From NCBI RefSeq assembly GCF_020085105.1, contig NC_058051.1:6684501-6748500 (forward strand): a stretch of 64,000 nucleotides of DNA, written 5' to 3'. The notes under the pieces were generated by a model, which had not been told where the DNA came from, made no database searches, and worked only from the letters and a program-made list of their open reading frames with translations. Position numbers and translations under genes: made by a program. Within the stretch, counting starts at the first letter, position 1. Each line of letters starts with the position of its first letter. The DNA is from Siniperca chuatsi. Taxonomy: Eukaryota; Chordata; Actinopteri; Centrarchiformes; Sinipercidae. Of this stretch, positions 1-13,344 are shown piece after piece.

Positions 1-339
1 GGAAATGACTTAATAATAACAATTAACATAGTGTATATTTAATCAATAGAAATACAAGAAGTATCATAACTGTGAAACCATTTCTTGCATTGACTGCATT
101 GACTGCATTTTTTTTTTTTACATATTCTTGTTTTTATAAACTTTTCCGTTGTGGGAGACTATGTGGAACATGACAGGGTCTCCTGCTGAAAGTAATTCTG
201 TTAGAGAGTACAATGTGAAAAATATTGTTTGACTGAAAGGATCAGAGGAACACTGCTGTTAATGGGTTTTGATCAATTAAATAGTTAACAATTAATTATT
301 GAAAACGACTAAGAGGCTCTGTGCACTTGGGCACAGTGC

Positions 340-720
340 TGCTTTGAGCTGAATGCTAACACCAACATGCTAACTTGCTTACAATGACAATACTAACATG
401 CTGATGTTTAGTAGATGTAGGTATAACCTTTAAAATGTTCACCATCTTAATTTAGCATGTTAACGTGCTAACATTTGCTAATTAGCACTAAATGTACTAA
501 AAGTACAGCTGAAGCTGCAGGATTATGTCTTAGTGAGTTTTTCAGGTATTTAATCATAAACCAAAGTATTGGACAAATAAAAATGTTGACCTCATGATGG
601 TGCAAGATGAAAAGTCAAAAGTTATTGCAATTCATTAGTTTATGCCAAATTTAATGGTGATTCACTGTCTATGGAGAAATAGTATGTTATGTGATGAATT
701 GAGCACACACCTTTCTCTGG
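340..720. repeat. Dispersed teleost repeat (ATGCTAACATGCTGATG family)
   Basis: Contains the string of 'catgctaac' words and the 'taaaccaaagtattggacaa' segment that I recognise as a very common interspersed sequence in perciform-type fish genomes. Diverged, with no coding potential. Assignment rests on memory of the motif. Confidence 0.6.
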
Positions 721-1839
721 AAAAGAGAAAAGCTTGTTTCACACTCTTTGCTGTGAACTCACCACCACCAGTGCAAGTAATACTCAGTGTTGCATACTGT
801 GCTCATCATGATGACATATATTTAGTATGAGTTACTTTATTTTGCTTTAAAGCCCACGGAGGTCCATTCACTCAAAATTTCAAATTTCAAAATGCTCCAC
901 AATGAGGACATACAGAATAGAGTTATTAGTTCAATAATGTATTGAAAAAAAGAAGCCCAATTCACTCTTATTGTATTTCTTATCAATGACTTAGATACAA
1001 ATTCCACAAATCTCCAAATCAACCAAACGTAAGCTCATTATGATGACATGTAAAGTTTATGCATTATGAGTTAAAGCCGAAGTGCTTTAATGCAGTATCT
1101 AAATGCATGTTTAGTAGTTTAGAACCAATACAACCAATACAGAAGATTAATGGCACAGAGTTTCATAATGTCACTCATTTTCACACACTGACAGACGACT
1201 GCCATGCCAATCAGCATACATGCTTACAGCAATCACACATATTTTCTTCAGGGAATGCTTGTGGAGTTATACATTGTATTGAGTGATGAGTGGGGTGCGC
1301 ACCTGCTTACAGACCTGTCAAGACAAATTTGTGGGTGGAACAGAAACACCACAGGCACACATCCGGTGCACACCTTTCTCTAGAAAGATGTTGCAAGACA
1401 ACTATCTACTTACACACTGATAAACATCTCTTTCTCCCTCTTTTCTGTTGGCCATCCACCATCATAATAACATTTTTGTGCAATCTTCTGCACACAGTGG
1501 CCCATAGCTGCCACACCCAATAACATACCCAGTAACAACAATTGTTAACAATTATTAAACAGGTATTATTAACTGAGGAGCACCAGCAGGTGAAGGGTGG
1601 ACCATTTACATAATATGCAATACTGGTGGTATCACCAGTTACATAGAAAACTACCCTTTTAATTGGTTAGAATAGCTTTTTAAACCAATTTTGCCACAAA
1701 ACGAATCATGAAAAGCATATACGTAAATGTAACTGTAATCGCCCACAAGAAGTAGCAATGTGGAAAAAATAGGAAAACTATTTAAGACTGTAAAGAGTTT
1801 TCAATAGTATTTAAGACTGTGAACAGTTTTCAAATAGTA

Positions 1840-2010
1840 TTTAAAGGAATAGTTTGACATTTTGGGAAATGCGCAAATTTGCTTTCTTGCCAGGAGTTAG
1901 ATGAGAAAATCAATACCACTCTGCCTGTATTTTCTTAGTTTCTTATTAGTTTGCTGTGTTCGGGACATTTCTGGGCGTCAACCTTTGGGCAGTGGTGTGT
2001 AGCCCCCCAG
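1840..2010 (+). repeat. Dispersed teleost repeat ('aaggaatagtttgacatttt')
   Basis: The 'gaatagtttgacattttggg' start and the 'gttagatgagaaaatcaata' segment match a short element repeatedly seen in percomorph introns and intergenic DNA. Ends are approximate. Confidence 0.6.
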
Positions 2011-2469
2011 TCAATAACAGCGCACAGGCTGTGAGGTCGGGATTCTATAAAAACTATATATAACTATATAGAAACTGATGTACGATGTAAATCAATCCAA
2101 TGCAACAGCCCTGTGATACATACAGTAGTACCTCTGTGTAAGGTCATGCTTTACCAACCATTTACACCAAATAAAACATATCAATTTACTGTTCACTACT
2201 ACATACTATGCACTACTTATTGGGTTTCTCTACTTGTTTTCTGTCCTCTGTGCTGTCTTGGGTGAAGGGCTCCCTCTAGCTGCATGGGGGAGAACTTGTA
2301 TGTAATGAATACTGCTGGAAAATGAGTTACTGACCCCTATATGTTTTCTTGCTTTTTTCTGGCAATGATAATCGCAATCTCAGCTCTTCATTTTTCTTAT
2401 ACTGGTAATTGTAAGATAATGTGTAGTATATTTCCTCAAATATAAGAAGTAGAATTTGTTTTTCAATTT

Positions 2470-2905
2470 GCTGATTACAGTATACAACAGTGATGATGAG
2501 AGTAACTATAGGAGTGAGGTGGAAGATCTCACTTCTTGGTACAAAGATAACAACATGTTCAATGTCAGTAAGACAAAAGAAATCAACACTGACTTCAGGA
2601 AGTCCACAACCAATCACATTCGATTTCTCACTACTTTTCTTCCCGCCATCTGGGAAATGCTAATGATTTCCTCCTACTGACTCCTACTCAGACTGAACAG
2701 CTCACATACATAATCACGTTTTATATACATTTATGCATCACTGGTTTTACTTACAGTATGCATTATGCATATTCTGTGTACTGTTGGACATCTATAACAT
2801 AGGTCAGTGACATCTTTTATAAACTGTACATTTTAATTTTGGATTTGTAGTGTTTCAGTAGATAAACTAGAGGTTCATATGCAGATGACAATAAACTTGA
2901 ACATG
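2470..2905 (+). mobile_element. LINE remnant: reverse-transcriptase fragment with 3' end
   Basis: The plus frame at about 2489-2620 reads SDDESNYRSEVEDLTSWYKD then NNMFNVSKTKEINTDFRK, the conserved region after the catalytic core of fish L2/Rex-like non-LTR reverse transcriptases. AT-rich 3' sequence follows, ending in GATGACAATAAACTTGAAC, a usual LINE terminus. It is 5' truncated and broken. Confidence 0.65.
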
Positions 2906-3099
2906 AAATCACTTTTTGCATTTGCAAACCTTTCTTAGCATTCTGTGTACACTGATGGGGAAATGTATGTAGCTCTTACAATATTTAAAACAACATTCTT
3001 AAGTTATGATAAATTAATGCAAATGGTTACATGGGATACTCAATTTCTGATGCTACTCTTTGGTTTTACAGAAGGACAAGACATCATATGGGTCAAATC

Positions 3100-6000
3100 A
3101 AAATAGTTAACTTTTAATTTTTGTCAAACAAAATTTGATACAAAAGGGCATATAAGTAGAAACCTGTATTTTTTTTAATCCAGTACGCAGCAACAAAAAT
3201 AAAATTTGTAAAACAAAAAACAGAATAACTGATTGATTTGATTTTTTGAGTTGCTGGATAAGTTTTCCTTAAAAGCACTTTGAACAGCGACTGAATCAGG
3301 GTTGGAGTCAATTCACTTTCGTTCTGTTAAACCACAACAATTTTATGGCATTTGCCAGCAGATTACGCTTGTAAACCTTTTTTGGCGTCCAACAGTGACT
3401 TCAACACATGAAAAGACACCTTTGTATACAAATGAACACCTTATAGAAATTTATATATGTTAAGTATTTTGTATAGCTTGGATTCAATACAGCCCTGACC
3501 TGTTATTTCAAAAAACCACGCTTGTCTCCTTATACATGCTTTGACTCCTACAATTCCCAAAGCCACTTATACAGAAGTTTAAACTGAAGGTGATTTGATT
3601 TCAACCCTGGTGCAAATGTTATCTTGAACTTTTTTCAATCAAAACTCCACAAAAACCATACAAAACATCTGAAAACATTGCATTCTTTCACCATGACCAC
3701 AAAAAAAGAAAATCCTGATTTGAATATTCATTAATAATTAATATTTTACCTCAACAAGGCACTGCATTTGTCCTGCAGAGAACCAAAACATGACACAAAT
3801 TTCACAAAGGTTGACAACATGAACTGCTCACATTCTGCGAACAATGTCGATCAGTTCAGCTGCCGATGGAAGTTTAAAGGTCAAGACAGAAAAAATATGA
3901 TACATTCTAAGGGATACATGGGTTATAAAAGAAGCCCAACATTTTAGTGGCTTATAACGCCACTGTCAGTTGATAACTTTTCAGATGTTGTTGAAATTAC
4001 ACACTGGATTTTAAGCTTTCCACAGACCTGAAGATAAAGGAAACATTTAAGAAAACAAAAGATGACTGTGGTTATAAGGTTTTCACACATTCACACGACA
4101 GTTTGAGGCACCCAGAGGCTACACTATAATACATGTACAACCTTAGATTAGCAATGTTGCCTGCAACATCGAGATAGTCTTTAATCTAAACTGATGTGAC
4201 AGAGAAGGCTGTGATTAAACAAGGTATGAATAATTAAGTTACACATTAGTCAGTTCAGTCAAAATGACAAATATACTGTATTCCTGAATATTTTTCTCTT
4301 GAAAAACAATTTTTGCATCATTAGCTAATGCAAAGGTTGCACATGCACAACAGGTAAGACAGGGAAATATATTCTCTATGGGGATTAAAAAAAAACATGG
4401 CAAAATATAAACATGCTACTAATGAGAAGCTAATTTACAAACAAAATACCTCTTTCACCACTAAAGGACACATTTATCAATGCATGATTTGCTTGGATTT
4501 ACCAAGTAAACGTATGGGTGTAAAGCTGGTTCCTGCCTGAAAATTTATGAAAACTTTTGTACCACATCCATTAAAACCCCTTTTTAAATAAATATGAAAT
4601 TCAACAAAACAATTTGTATTTTCCACACACATGCACCCACACACATTAAAACCCAATACTTCAGGAATGCAAAAACATGTTAGCTTACATAACTTAGAAC
4701 AAGAAAAAAAGTTTGATGCAGACATTTCTAACTACAACAATACATGACTTGTAGCAGGACAGTTTTTCATCTCATATGCTGAGTACATGATGTGAAAACG
4801 TCTTTGTTATTGCTGCTTATTTCAACTGAAAATCAATCAGAACCAAGGCATGTAGTAGTATGTGAAGATGGAGCCCTATGTGACTATCGTAGAAAAATAA
4901 AGAGGGAATTGATCCTTTTGGGGCTAAGATAATATATCCCAGGTACCTCCCTTCACTGGTAGAGGTCAGTGATTTAAGGCATAAACATTAACTTTATGAA
5001 CTGATTTGAAGTGCATATACTGAGCAGTAACAGGATGTCCCTGTTTTGAATTCCTATCGAGTCCATCACTTCCACTTAACCCTTCCTGAAGTGATCACTG
5101 TTCTACACTGATTAGATTGGTAAAAGCAAAGATGCAGCTGTGCTTTAATTCACCCATAATGATAAACAAGAAATTGCTTTTAGAAAACATGCAATTAAGA
5201 GTGTATGGTTTGTGACGATCTATTGAACTTCTTTAATTGTGTGTCAGGGCCCAGGATGTGCTGGGAGCTTCCCCACATGACAATAACAGTCAGGTGGTTT
5301 CAGGAGCATTAGGGAGCATCTACAGGCATCTGGTGAACTTTTCTCACTTGAACCCTTGGCTGAAAATGTTGAAAGAAAAAGAAATAACACGCACTGTCTT
5401 TTTCTTTCTAAACTTGTAAAAACCTATTAACAACCTACACAACACCCATGAAATGCATCTAAACAGTTACACTCTCATACATCTTTGCATCAAAAAATTT
5501 ATTTAAGACTTTGCTCTGCTTCCAACACCTGAGACTATGGCTAAACGCCTAGCTAACTAATAGAGAACACATCAGTATTAGTTTTCACTTGCTAGCATAA
5601 CCGCAGCAGACTATAATCACCTGGTTTCCTGGACACCAACAAAACATATCTTGACCTTTCAGATTTTAATTGCTTATTCTTCCTTCAAAACCACATTATT
5701 TGTCACAATATGGAGTCTCTACCTTTGTGCTTTAGACTGTCTAAAATGGCTTTTGAGCACTGAACAGTGCAACCAGACTTTTCATGGTAACTCTATATGT
5801 TACCATTTATTTGAAGAAAGATGACAGCCCCATAAAGACAGTCTAGGTCTGTGGGTTTGGAGGGCAATTAAGAATGGACCTTCAGCTATTTATTACAAAC
5901 TCTTGTTAACCCACAGTGGGAGACTGTGGCACATGTGCAAATCTAGTCATTAAGTTGGGGCAATGATACCTTGAATGTCATTGTCAGACACACAGATGTT

Positions 6001-6695
6001 AGAGAAACCAGTCTTTCAACATTTCAGTGTTTTAGACAAAACTAATTATTGATGGAGAAGCATTTACTTTTGTGCTTATTTGAAACTGCACCATAGCTCA
6101 AGATGCTTTTGGTCAGCCCAGCACTGAATCTGCACTTCTCATAGTGCTGGTTTCATTGAAGCAGCTTCAGCCTACAGCTGTGGGATGCAAACTTTTCCCT
6201 TTTGGAGAAAATACTTCAGACTGAGACATTTAAGAAACCAGCCTTAATCTAATCAGCGTTAAGGAAAGCAGCCCTATGAGTCCATACTCCACACACAAAC
6301 ACCTGCACAATCCACTTGGATAAAACATTATCATTAACAACAAAAACCTCACTTAGTACAAAATATCAAAATAACATTTATATAAATAATTTAAATAGCT
6401 ATACTAAAGCTAAAGTCTTGGTCTAAAATTTTTAAATGGCCAAAGAGAAGTGCTAATAATGTGCTGTACAATTTGGGAGATTTTTTGTAGTTGGGGTGGT
6501 ATTTTGGGGATCACAGGCAATTACTAAACAAAACATTTTCCCACACCCCACAATTAACACATTAAGTCTGGGTTTTTGACAAAGATTTGTCCATAAAATG
6601 CTGATTCCCAGCCCGCCTAGAAGCCCCCGGGAACAGAGGAAAAGTCTTACATCTAGAAGCCCACATGCTCCTCCTCTCCTCCTCATCTTTTTCAT
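3100..6695 (-). other. e2f1: Probable e2f1 3' UTR, end not fixed
   Basis: About 3.6 kb downstream of the e2f1 stop has no coding exon and no recognised transposon, unlike the LINE-bearing DNA left of 2905. It is AT-rich and could be a long 3' UTR. Several weak poly(A) hexamers occur on the minus strand (AATAAA near 5887 and 5490, ATTAAA near 3113). I cannot tell which is used. RNA reads would settle the end. Confidence 0.4.
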
Positions 6696-9600
6696 CTAAC
6701 TGTCCCCCAAAACTTGCGATAGGTCACCAAAGTCACAATCAAACAGTTCACTGATGCCTTCATGGTCCTCCAGTCCAAAGTGGTAGTCATGACTGTGAGG
6801 GGGGGACAGGTTGATGAAACCGTCCAATGGGAGAGACAGGCCGTCTCCATTCAGGAACTCCGAGGAGGAGAGGGGTGAGAGGTCAAAATCAGGCATGTCT
6901 CCGAGGCTGGAGAACGGGTCGCCTCCCAGGAGTGATTCTGTTACAGAAAGTCAAATGTGAAAAAATACTGGATCACAGTTGTTACTGGCTTTTGTTTAAT
7001 AACTAATTAACCACACAAATGTCAACAGAAAGTGCATCATCAATTTTGTGTTTGTGACAGTACATATCATGTACAGTATGTAACCGATTATTTTCGTACA
7101 GGCCTTTTTATAGCACACATGTTGACATGTCACAGCAGGCAAAGCACAGGCATAATTAATAACATTAACGATGGCTGCATTGCATTTAGGTGTGTTAGTT
7201 TTAGAGTCCAGGTACTGTATTGTGCATGTCACTAACTGGCATGGCTTACTGGGACACTTACATGGAACAAAACCGCTGTTAACAATATTAGTAACACTTG
7301 AGCTTTCCCTGCTATGACAAGTCAAAATGTCTGCTGTGAAACAGGGCTATTATTTCAGTAGCACATGGTTTAGAAATAAATAATTATTACCTGGAGTTAT
7401 GAAGTTTGAGGGGGAAAACACTGAAGTAAAAATGCATTAAATACTCATCTTTGTTACCAGCAAAATGTTGGAATGTATAACTGTTCATAGAGCTCCAACG
7501 ATTAGTCAATCAATCAATTAGTCGATCGACAACAAATTAATCAGCGTTGTGCCCTGCTGCCAATGATTAAAAATACAGAAAACTAATGTCGCTGAAAGCA
7601 CCGTAACTGCTTACACTATTTGTGGGAAGGATGACAATAGAAATTCATTGACATTCTCTAAATTTAATAATATTAAATTAACTATAGTAAAAGAAATTAT
7701 TCCTTATAGCCCATAATATTCTCATATAAATAAATGTTATGTTTTACTTCTCTCATGCTGCTTGATACAGCAAGCAGCAAAAAGCTGAAAATATGACCAT
7801 TTTCTTCCCTGGCATGAAATTGAGACAGGATACTATGTGGGGAAACCAATGCCAAGTGATCTCTGGGAATAACACCATAGCAGCACTGTATGACAGAGCA
7901 GTATGTCAGAAATTCTGGGGAGGCTGAAGACCGACAGTGGAAAAGAAGCCCATATCTGGTTGGTGTGTCACTGCTGATAATGATACACATGGCAGAATAA
8001 AGTGTGGCCTGAACAGTTGAATTTTTGTATTGTAAAAAAATCTGTACTTGCACTTATTCGGTCAAAATTTTAAGTACATATAAGAAGAAATTTAAGTTTT
8101 ATGTATTTTTCTGCAGTGACATATCCCCTACATTATTGTTCTCACAGATTTTTTGGTTCTGACTGACCATGTCAGTGCTGTAATTTGACTGGTGTAATAT
8201 CACTTCAATTGTAATGGCCACACAGGGAAACCACCTGGGAATCAGTGGTATAGTTAGCAGGGTAGGTTAACTAGCTCCCACTTTCTGAGTGGAACACAAA
8301 CCTAACAGCACGATGGGTCCTTCCAAATGTTAAATGTTGATTTGATTCAAAAATCTATTCTTGAATCAATAATAATGCTGCTACAGGTTTTATATGTGAG
8401 TAACGTTTCATTAATAAAAACTTGGGAGGTTACAAATTTCAGCCTCTCCTTTTCCTTTGTTGCCGTTTTGTTGTTGTCTGGCACCTGCACCCAACTGGGT
8501 GTGTATGTTTTTTTGGTTTTACTATGATGAAATGTTACCATTTGATTCAGGGCTACATTGCTCACATTACTGCAGAAGGCTGTCAAATGATTGCAGTTAC
8601 TTTAACTCTTTGATGTTTTCAGTGCACTAAGCTGGATTCTGGCAAAGCTATGAAAGTTTGGAACATATTGAGCATATGGATGGGCAAAAGAGAATTGGAT
8701 TATGCAGCAGGAGTGGCTTATAAAGTCTCTATTGATTTTTTTCCCCCATTATGAATCCATTGTAACTGACATGAATTCATGTTGACCACAGCCACTGTTC
8801 TCCATGAGGAACAACAACTTTTTACAGCTAACTTTCAAGATTTTGAGTATCACTTAAATTGTTACAGAACATTTTTAATTGAGGAATTCCAATAAATGTA
8901 CATTTATTTACTGACAAATGTGAACCCTCACCTGTGTCACCACCTAACGCCAGTGACGAGGGGTCCTGCTGGGAGGCTGCTGTCACTGTGGATGACGTGG
9001 ACGCTGGTGATGATAAACCCACTTCCAGGGCGGTTGTGGATGTTCTGGCTTGTGATTGGTCTGTGGGTAGTGTGGGAGGCGGGACCAGGGAAGGGTCAGC
9101 ATTGGGTTTCGAGGGACTACTTCCTGTCATGGGGCTGCAGATGCCAGAGCTGTCTTCTGGACAGAGGAAGACGTCAATTGGACCACGCGTGCTCTTCAGC
9201 GACACCTGGTAACCCTAAGAGATGTAGACAAATATGCACTGTCATGTGAAAACCTCACAACTTCAAAATAAACACATTTCAAAAAGCTTTCAAGACCTGT
9301 ACCTTGCTGGGTTCTGAAACTTGCATCTGGGTCTCTGGTGGAGCTCTGATCACCATGACCAGCTGGTCCGGGGAATCAAATGACTTCCTTAAGTCCTGGC
9401 AGCGCACATAGCCCAATGTGATGAGCACAACAATTAAGGAATACAATAAAGCTGCAAGTAGCGTCATACTAAGACTGACCGAGTCCAAGACTGCAATACT
9501 GTGCCATCTATGCCAGAAATTACTTATGTGTGAGGAGGAATGGGAAGAACAGCATATAATTATATGAATACAAGAACAGAAAGACACTACAAAGGAACTA

Positions 9601-12600
9601 ACATGACAGCCCTCCTCTGCTAGCCACTGAGCAGTTACCAATCTACCAAGGCTGATACACATCTAACGTCTGTGGATTTGTGTCTTGCATTGAATATACG
9701 TATACTATACATGACCATGACACATGCAATTAGGCTTCATTGATGCTGCTAGAATCACTTTCCATCATCCTATCATCATGAGAACATACTACCTCTCACA
9801 TCTGGTGAGTCTCACTCATCAGAGCTACTGTTGGTTTGTAACCAGTTCAGGTCTCAAGAGTATCAATTAGGAAACTGGTCAAGAGGATATTTCTTGTTCT
9901 GTGGGTCCTCTGTGAGCAGTCGGAGCTGTAGGTTGCATTTGGAAATGAGTTCATCCAGCTGCTCCTCAGCCTCTGTGAGGTCACACACCTCCCTCTGCAA
10001 CTCCTTATGGCGGGAAACCAATGCTGCATCAACTCGATTACCACTGCAGGGGAAGATGGCACAGTAAAATGAAAACAAATTGAGTGGTTTATGGACTCCA
10101 AACACACATACTTTTATAATTTTACTGCTGTAATATGACCCATCCTGCTCATTGGCTGTAATTTATGTTTTCAGATTTTTCATTTACTGTATTTGTGCTA
10201 ATTATGTTTTAGTCTTGCAATTGTTTATGTTTATTCTTTATTTATACTCTTCTGCTTTGCTGCTGCAACAATTCACCAATTTCTTCACAATAGTATTACC
10301 CAGTCTGGTAACACATTTTTTTATACTCACAGCCATTGGATGTTGTTCTTGGACTTTTTAGAGATGAGCTGGATTCCCTCCAGGACGTTGGTTATGTCGT
10401 AGATGCGTCTCTTCTGGACATCCAGGACCTGCGAGGCCCAGTTCAGATCCACCACGCCGTCAGCCGACTGGGACAACAGGTTCAGAAAGCGCTTGGTGGT
10501 CAGGTTCAAGGAAGTGTCATACCGTGACTTCTCCGTCGTGGTTCGAGGAACTGGAAAGAAAAGGGAAAAGGGTTTAAAAATTCTGCCTTTAACCACATAG
10601 GGTAGTTTCTTTCCTTGTAAAACTACACCCTTCTTGTTCCACAGCAAAAACTGAGACAGCAGTGAAGAAGAAGGATTATAGATTCATCCTGTTTACCCAA
10701 TGAAATTAAGGCATAGGCCTGGAGGAAGTGGCAAATTAAAACTTAAGAGTGAAATTCAAACTGTCCAGGAAAGAATTGGTAACTTTGGATTTTTTTTCTT
10801 CTTTTTGAATTAAATAAGACATGTGGCATGTCATGGAAGCAACTGGTAGGCACTCAGAAGAATGTTTTTTTTATGATGGGTTCTTAGTCAAGGGCAAGAA
10901 GGGGAGAGTTTGTGGATGACAAGGGGTAAAGGGTTATGATTATAAGTTTAAAGTTTAAATTCATATGAAACATTACTTTTCAACTGGCCAGTTAATGTCC
11001 AATGTTATACTGTACATCTATTTAAAAACAAATGCCCGTCATTTGCACATTTTTATTTGCATATTTCCAAAATATTCCATTCTATTAAATTCCTCAACAT
11101 TTACATCCTAGAAAACAGTAGATCTTTAATATGTTGTAACCAGTTTATACTGACATATTTAAATAATCCCACCCGCCCAAAAAAAGAATTCCCTTTCTCC
11201 CTCTAACCAATATGTTTTAGTGTAAACACCTAAATGTTCCCTCAATATGTAATGTCCTGTGCTAACATCCTGTTTTGAAGGTGGTCAAATTACACAAGCG
11301 TGATGCTCATTTACTCATGACTTACTCCAAATGCACTAGTTGTGTGTGGAGTGAAGCTATAATGTAATTTTTACTTTGTTAAATGATGTGAGATCTGATG
11401 CCAGGTTTCTGCTTGTAACTTTGATTAAACATGTTATTTTTGGCAGCCACCCAAAGCATAATGAACATATCACTTCAGACTGGAATTCTTTTCTCAGATA
11501 CAACTCTTGAGTTTTCTGAGAAACAAGGTTCTCTACTGGTTCAATGTAATACTGGGATAGTGTTGTGCTGCTTCAGCTGTGTCTCAGTACAAGTGGAGTC
11601 TTTTAAGCCTTTTAAAAGAGGACTGGTGCACAGCCTGTCTGATTTTAATCCTGTGCAAATATGATCAATTATGGAATTTTCAAATATTCCAGAAATTATA
11701 TACCATTATTGGTGAAATGGACACAGAGGTCCCTTGATGTATGTGTCAATTAAACTCTGTTATGTCAGCCATGCTTTGTTTTTGGCAAGCATGGAACTTT
11801 CTTTTCAGTGTATATTTTCCTCCTTTCATGAACAATGGTGGCAAATACGGAAATCTATTTGAAATTCCCTTTCAGTACAAAACATCAATTCTTGGTTTGG
11901 TAAATCAGGAGACACAAATACAAATTTCTTGTTTTTATACAAATCCTATCTAAAGCACAGGTGATTTCATCCAGATGTTCTGAGCAATATCTTGGAGATT
12001 CAGAAAGACATCTTTGAAAACGTTCCTGAATCTCACATGCTTCTAATCAGTTTCACAAATTAAAATAAAATGGATATCACTTTTTAAGCCATTTCAGTAT
12101 TATATTCATACTAAAGGTTCTTCTCCAGTATTTACTGCATGTAAAACTTCCCATAACATGAATTTGTAGTTTGTTAAGCAGTGAAAGTACAACGGCTACA
12201 ACAAGAGTGTTTAATCAATTAACAACTGAAACATGTGACCCTGTCCGTCTTTTACACTCCAAGTCTATTTTCTTTTTTGCTTGTTGTGCATGTAGCGTGA
12301 CACCCATAAGTGTCCTTGGGCAAGATGCTGAACCCCAAATTGCTCCTGAGGGCTGTACCTTCGGTGTGTGAGTGTGTGTGACTGAATTAGTGTCTTTGTA
12401 CAGATGAATGAATGGGGTGAATGTGATATGTAGTGTGAAGCACTTTGAGTGGTCAGAAGACGAAAGGCACTACACAAGTACAGTCCATATAAAAACTATC
12501 TTTTGTCATTTGAACAGAACAATAGTTTTAATTATTTCTGACATTAGTTAGCCTGGTGCAGACAAAGACAGGTTGGTAGGCTGTTGTCTGCTGATACTGC

Positions 12601-13344
12601 TGTTAATTTTGGGAAACAATTAAAAACAATCAGCAGAATAAGCTATGACTATAAGTGTGTGTGTGTGTGTACCTCTGGGAGGGGCAGGTGTGGAGGGTGG
12701 TGCTTGGCCCATGGAAGGTCGAGTGGTGCTGACATACTGATGGTCACTATCCAGGTCCAACTTCCTCTTTACCTAAAGAAATACAAATGGTTGTAGAAAG
12801 AAACATAGACATTGTCAAAAAACTCCCATAATTATGTTATTACAATTATGCACTAATTATGGATTAAGGAGAGGAAAGGAAAGCAAAAATGACTGAAAAG
12901 GAAACCCCCTGCTGAATGAAAAGCAAAACAAAACAAAACGTCTTAAAGCAACAGGTGGAAGACCTTGCACAGCTTTGTTACACAGACAGTACATTCATGT
13001 AAACATTTCAACATGATACGTTAGAGGACAACTCCTCAGCTAAACACTTCCCTTATCACTCTTTCACTTTCTCTCAACTCGGTCTGCCTCACCGGAGGTC
13101 TTCCCAGAGCCGGTCGTCTCTTGTCCTGGGTCCCCACATCAGCAGGGCCCTGTGGCGTGGCAAACAGCAGGATTTCCCCCGTGCTAGTGGGGGCAGCGGC
13201 CGGGTGGAGTCCCTCATTGCTGGGGCTGGTGATGATCACTATCTGGTGGTCCTCGCCCAGGTCAATACTCCCAGAGTTCAGCAAAGTCTCAAAGTCAGCC
13301 AACAAATCCTCCGATGTCTGCCCTGTTATCAGAGTCTCTGACAT
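6696..13344 (-). CDS. e2f1: Transcription factor E2F1, seven coding exons
   Basis: Nuclear winged-helix activator that pairs with DP proteins, binds TTTSSCGC sites in G1/S genes and is restrained by pRB. Coding exons in transcription order: 13344-13093, 12772-12673, 10550-10331, 10043-9891, 9417-9303, 9214-8932, 6937-6696. The phases join without a break to give 454 residues (human 437). Visible parts: cyclin A-binding segment around residues 78-95 (RPALGRPPV then KRKLDLD); DNA-binding domain about 124-191 with the RRIYDIT recognition helix; leucine-rich dimerisation helix and marked box about 195-300; S/T/P-rich activation region; C-terminal pRB pocket-binding motif with LFDCDFGDL near residues 439-447. 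The start ATG at 13344 is supported by an in-frame TAG ten codons upstream (13375-13377). Similarity in the DNA-binding domain and C-terminus fits E2F1 better than E2F2 or E2F3. Intron 4 is of the AT-AC class. Transcribed away from znf341. Confidence 0.95.
7100..7275 (+). repeat. Dispersed repeat, copy 1 (intron 6 of e2f1)
   Basis: Shares 'attgtgcatg' and 'catggcttactgggacat'-like blocks, with similar spacing, with the reverse strand of 57660-57790. Two diverged copies of one family; no coding potential. Confidence 0.45.
7490..7550. repeat. Fragment of hAT-like terminal sequence
   Basis: The 'aacgattagtcaatcaatca' and 'gtcgatcgacaacaaatta' words are the subterminal pattern of the fish element whose larger copy lies at 59299-60241. 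Only one end is present. Confidence 0.5.
9418..9890 (-). other. e2f1: U12-type AT-AC intron inside e2f1
   Basis: Intron 4 of e2f1 (473 nt) has no usable GT-AG borders. It begins ATATCCTC at 9890, a near-perfect U12 5' splice site, and ends CAC at 9418. A branch-site match TTCCTTAAT lies at 9441-9433, about 16 nt from the acceptor. Splicing at these points joins codon 242 (AA|A, Lys) and restores the conserved stretch [12 protein letters not shown]. Minor-spliceosome introns are known in E2F family genes, so this is likely a conserved feature rather than a novelty. Confidence 0.92.
12285..12485 (+). repeat. Dispersed teleost repeat (GTCCTTGGGCAAGA family)
   Basis: 'gtccttgggcaagatgctga' near the left and 'cactttgagtggtcagaaga' then 'cacaagtacagtccat' on the right are the two ends of a short element that is very frequent in teleosts. 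It lies in e2f1 intron 2. Confidence 0.6.
12655..12672. repeat. (TG)n microsatellite forming the e2f1 exon 2 donor region
   Basis: A TG/AC run begins at intron position +3 of the e2f1 exon 2 splice donor. On the minus strand the junction reads CAGAG|GTACACACAC. The donor keeps GT but has a non-consensus +4/+5, supplied by the repeat itself. Confidence 0.8.

Noticed and set aside
9847..10107. e2f1 exon 4 ending in an in-frame stop, suggesting a truncated protein
   Set aside because: The stop lies in the AT-AC intron. Splicing at ATATCCTC/CAC restores the full conserved protein.
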